A DNA stretch of 24,337 nucleotides. It comes from a virus. Location: the IMG/VR virus record IMGVR_UViG_3300018041_000060, positions 1-24,337 of that record, one strand, 5' to 3'. Below are positions 22,196-24,337 of this stretch, in pieces. Position numbers and translations under genes: made by a program. Below the pieces are notes generated by a model, which saw only the letters and a list, made by a program, of their open reading frames with translations, had not been told where the DNA came from and did not search any database. How positions within the stretch are numbered: position 1 is the stretch's first letter; every line of letters begins with the position of its first letter.

Positions 22196-23589
22196 GTATA
22201 ACGATATCGGCAACTGATCCAAGAATACAATATACTGCAAGTAGTGGTCAAACTACATTTGCTGTTCCATTTGAATTTTTTGCTGACGCTGATTTACAAG
22301 TAAAAAATACTAATTCTGGTGGAGTAGATACTACTCTTACATTATCTAGTAATCCAACTACTGTAGTACAATACTCAGTAAGTGGTGCTGGAGAAACAGG
22401 TGGTGGTAATATTACTTTAGGATCTGGTGCTACTGCTGGTGATAAATATACAATTACTAGAAATTTAACAGTATCAAGAAGTACAGATTTTCCTAATTCT
22501 GGTGTATTCCCAATAGAAACACTTAATACAGAATTAGATAAAATTATTGCTATGATACAGCAAAAAGGAATTGATATTAATTTATCTCCTAGAGCTTCTT
22601 CTACTACATCAACAGCGTATGGTTTAACATTTCCAGAGTTGGTCGCAAATAAGTTATTAACTGTAAACAGTGCTGGTAATGCATTAGAATTTTCACAAGA
22701 GATAGTTACATTTAAAGGTAATTGGTCGGCAAGTGTTGCATATGTTCAAAGAGATATTATCAAAGATACATCAACAAATAATATATTCATTTGTAATAGC
22801 AGTCATACCTCAAGTGGATCGCAACCAATTACAACTAATACTGATTCGGCTAAATGGGATTTAATAGTAGATGCAGCTAGTGCTACTTCATCAGCAAGTG
22901 CGGCAGCAGCTAGTGCTACAGCAGCAGCAAATTCAGCAACAGCTGCGGCAACATCTGAAACAAATGCAGCGACTAGTGAAACTAACGCTGGAACATCTGA
23001 AACAAATGCGGCTACTTCTGCTACTACTGCAACTACACAAGCTAGTGCTGCAGCAACATCAGCAAGTAACGCTTCAACAAGCGAAACTAATGCTGCTACA
23101 TCTGCATCTAATGCTTCAACAAGTGCTACTGCGTCAGCTTCTAGTGCAACAAGTGCTGCAAGCTCGGCAACCACAGCAACAACTCAGGCAAGTGCTGCTA
23201 GTACCTCTGCAACAAACGCAGCTACAAGTGCTACCAATGCTTCTACGTCAGAAACTAATGCAGCAGCTTCTGCAACAACTGCTTCTACTCAAGCTAGTAA
23301 TGCTAGTACTTCTGCAACTAATGCGGCTACTTCTGCAACAGCAGCTCAAACTGCTCAAGCAGCAGCAGAGGCAGCAGCCGATAATTTTGATGATACATAC
23401 TTAGGTGCTAAATCATCTGATCCTAGTGTGGACAATGATGGTGACGCTTTGACAACAGGTGATTTATATTTTAATACAACAAGTAACGAGTTAAAAGTTT
23501 ATAATGGCAGTTCATGGCAAACTGCCGCAGTAGATGCAAGTAGTTTTGCTTCTGCTGGTTTTGCAATAGCCATGGCAGTTGCTTTATAA
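22192..23589 (+). CDS. Tail fibre protein, T7 gp17-like N-terminus with heptad-repeat shaft
   Basis: A 465-aa fibre in four parts. Residues 1-140 match the T7 tail-fibre attachment domain (QYTASSGQTTFAVPFEFF, later GDKYTITRNLTVSRSTDF and LNTELDKIIAMIQQ). Residues about 170-226 (FKGNWSASVAYVQRDIIKDT, a N-I-F-I-C-N-S-S-H block, then W-D-L) look like a small CBM5/12-type module. Residues 228-395 are 24 Ala/Ser/Thr-rich heptads forming a coiled shaft. Residues 396-465 (AKSSDPSVDNDGDALTTGDL, Y-F-N..L-K-V-Y-N-G-S-S-W-Q) are a conserved tip motif seen on many marine phage fibres, usually as a spacer to another adhesin. It overlaps the upstream gene by ATGA. There is no chaperone or receptor domain beyond this, so the adhesin may be a later gene. 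Confidence 0.85.
   Translation: MSITISATDPRIQYTASSGQTTFAVPFEFFADADLQVKNTNSGGVDTTLTLSSNPTTVVQYSVSGAGETGGGNITLGSGATAGDKYTITRNLTVSRSTDFPNSGVFPIETLNTELDKIIAMIQQKGIDINLSPRASSTTSTAYGLTFPELVANKLLTVNSAGNALEFSQEIVTFKGNWSASVAYVQRDIIKDTSTNNIFICNSSHTSSGSQPITTNTDSAKWDLIVDAASATSSASAAAASATAAANSATAAATSETNAATSETNAGTSETNAATSATTATTQASAAATSASNASTSETNAATSASNASTSATASASSATSAASSATTATTQASAASTSATNAATSATNASTSETNAAASATTASTQASNASTSATNAATSATAAQTAQAAAEAAADNFDDTYLGAKSSDPSVDNDGDALTTGDLYFNTTSNELKVYNGSSWQTAAVDASSFASAGFAIAMAVAL
22873..23376 (+). repeat. 24 consecutive 21-base (heptad) repeats in the fibre gene
   Basis: The DNA encodes 24 uninterrupted seven-residue units of the kind A-T-N-A-A-T-S, E-T-N-A-A-T-S, A-S-N-A-S-T-S and A-T-T-A-T-T-Q. 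Units of 14-21 residues recur in order (for example E-T-N then A-S-N; A-T-T-x-x-T-Q followed by A-S-x-A), suggesting growth by duplication. Such Ala/Ser/Thr heptads form trimeric fibre shafts, as in lambda Stf. Codon third positions vary, so the copies are not recent exact duplicates. Confidence 0.85.
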
Positions 23590-23598
23590 GGAGATATA

Positions 23599-23922
23599 AT
23601 GGCACAAAATTTTAGAAGATTTACTGGTAATAATATCGGTGCTTCGCCATCAACTATTCTCACAGCTGATTCTTATGATACCATAGTAGGTATTCATGTA
23701 ACCAATATTCATACATCTGCAATTAATGTTGATGTATATATAAATGATGGTGCTAATGATATTTATTTAGGGAAAAGTATGCCAATCCCTGTAGGTGGAG
23801 CTTTACAAGTTTTAGGTACAGGAAAAGTAGTCGTACAATCTGGTGATGCATTGAAAATAGTTTCAGATACAGCTTCAAGCGTTGATGCTTGGGTATCTTG
23901 TGTAGACGCAATAAGTACATAA
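23599..23922 (+). CDS. Small beta-rich virion protein, 107 aa, fibre-associated
   Basis: A compact protein with alternating strands: N-F-R-R-F-T-G-N-N-I-G start, IVGIHVTNIHTSAINVDVYI, then P-I-P-V-G-G-A-L-Q-V, GKVVVQSGDALKIVSDTASS and a final strand. The V-x-G-I-x-V-x-N..D-x-x-V..P-V-P-x-G-x-x-L..G-D-x-I-K-V-x-S-D-T-A-S-S pattern is common in phages next to fibre genes. Probably a jelly-roll or immunoglobulin-like structural protein at the tail; the exact place is unknown. AAGGAG lies five bases before the ATG. The next gene starts two bases after its stop. Confidence 0.72.
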   Translation: MAQNFRRFTGNNIGASPSTILTADSYDTIVGIHVTNIHTSAINVDVYINDGANDIYLGKSMPIPVGGALQVLGTGKVVVQSGDALKIVSDTASSVDAWVSCVDAIST

Positions 23923-23923
23923 T

Positions 23924-24337
23924 ATGGGATATATAGGAGCACAACCAGCAACTAACTTTGAAACAGTTAGAAAACAGGTATCTACAACGAATAGTGGAAC
24001 AACTATTACGTTAGATTATTCTGTTTCTAGCGTTCAAGATATATTGGTAACAGTTAATGCTGTTGTTCAAAGTTATGATAACTATAGTGTAAGTGGCACA
24101 ACACTTACTCTTGGTGGTACTCTTAATAATGATAGAGTAGAGATCTTATATGTAGGCAGAACATTTCAAACTGTAACTCCTGGAGTCGGAACAGTAACCA
24201 ATGACATGCTTGTTAATTCTAGTATTACATTAAATGGCTCGGCAGTTTCTTTAGGTGGTAGTGCTACTGTAGATAATAGTCCAAATTTTTTAGCTTACAG
24301 GTCATCTTTAGACCAATCTATTTCAAATGACACTTAC
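23924..24337 (+). CDS. Tail fibre/adhesin-type protein, 5' part only
   Basis: The first 138 codons of a gene that runs off the right edge. It starts MGYIGAQPATNFETVRKQVS, followed by strands TTITLDYSVSSVQDILVTVN and AVVQSYDNYSVSGTTLTLGG, then R-V-E-I-L-Y-V-G-R (an N-terminal fibre attachment module that pelagiphage-type fibres share) and a V-T-N-D-M-L linker. The last visible residues, SPNFLAYRSSLDQSISNDTY, look like the first strand of a C1q-like jelly-roll domain found on phage fibre tips. It starts two bases after the previous stop; no strong ribosome site is visible, so coupling is likely. It may be the receptor-binding protein. Confidence 0.75.
   Translation, partial: MGYIGAQPATNFETVRKQVSTTNSGTTITLDYSVSSVQDILVTVNAVVQSYDNYSVSGTTLTLGGTLNNDRVEILYVGRTFQTVTPGVGTVTNDMLVNSSITLNGSAVSLGGSATVDNSPNFLAYRSSLDQSISNDTY

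Noticed and set aside
22803-23174. Antisense 123-aa frame rich in Ala/Val/Leu, membrane-like
   Set aside because: It is the reverse reading of the Ala/Ser/Thr heptad repeats; the periodic DNA keeps the frame open without selection. No ribosome site fits it.
22871-23404. Gln/Leu-rich 177-aa frame overlapping the fibre gene on the same strand
   Set aside because: The repeats of 21 bases shift into a Gln/Leu pattern in another frame; no domain and no start signal. The fibre frame is clearly the real one.
1-24337. CRISPR array, insertion sequence, integrase/attachment site or diversity-generating retroelement
   Set aside because: No regularly spaced direct repeats other than the fibre heptads, no transposase or recombinase, and no reverse transcriptase were seen. 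Capsid and Bbp19-like genes resemble the BPP-1 arrangement, but the retroelement is not in this window.

Overview
This window looks like about 24 kb of an AT-rich marine podovirus, i.e. a short-tailed phage with a T7-like tail and ejection apparatus. The strong A/T codon bias (AGA, TTA, AAA, GAA and ATA dominate) and the gene families suggest a host with a small low-GC genome, such as SAR11/Pelagibacter. The organisation resembles pelagiphages of the HTVC010P kind and uncultured marine relatives. That placement is my inference from gene order and remembered families; no search was run. I see no tRNA, CRISPR, insertion sequence, integrase, RNA polymerase or replication gene.

Left arm (1-1690): at least five small genes on the minus strand (one cut by the window edge, two with near-perfect Shine-Dalgarno sites), probably early or accessory, none with a function I can name. 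A rho-independent-type hairpin (1030-1057) and a structured spacer separate two of them. Divergent region (1691-2100): about 410 bases without a convincing long gene. It holds several competing inverted repeats, a very T-rich tract and two plausible sigma70-type promoters facing right, one of which ends just before the terminase small-subunit gene.

Packaging arm (2101-5726): TerS; a cassette of small, very basic proteins; a coiled-coil peptide; a PD-(D/E)XK-like nuclease starting at TTG; a 75-aa gene; and TerL. The nuclease frame stays open through the whole 75-aa gene and into TerL, an unusual overlap.

Virion arm (5702-24337): all rightward, nearly gapless and translationally coupled. Order: a possible papain-fold enzyme, two small/unknown proteins, portal, Bbp19-like protein, scaffold, small hypothetical, major capsid, small capsid-associated protein, a Lys-rich unknown, tail tube A, tail tube B, ejection proteins (gp14-like, gp15-like, a GH24-lysozyme-bearing protein and a 1065-aa gp16-like protein), tail fibre with a 24-heptad shaft, a small beta-rich protein and the start of another fibre/adhesin. 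The only noteworthy gaps flank the capsid gene: a 7-bp inverted repeat in its leader and a strong GC hairpin after the capsid/decoration pair, the place where T7 has its main late terminator.

Working together: TerS/TerL package DNA through the portal into a capsid assembled on the scaffold; tubes A and B and the fibre form the tail; the four ejection proteins, one carrying a muramidase, would open the cell wall for DNA entry.
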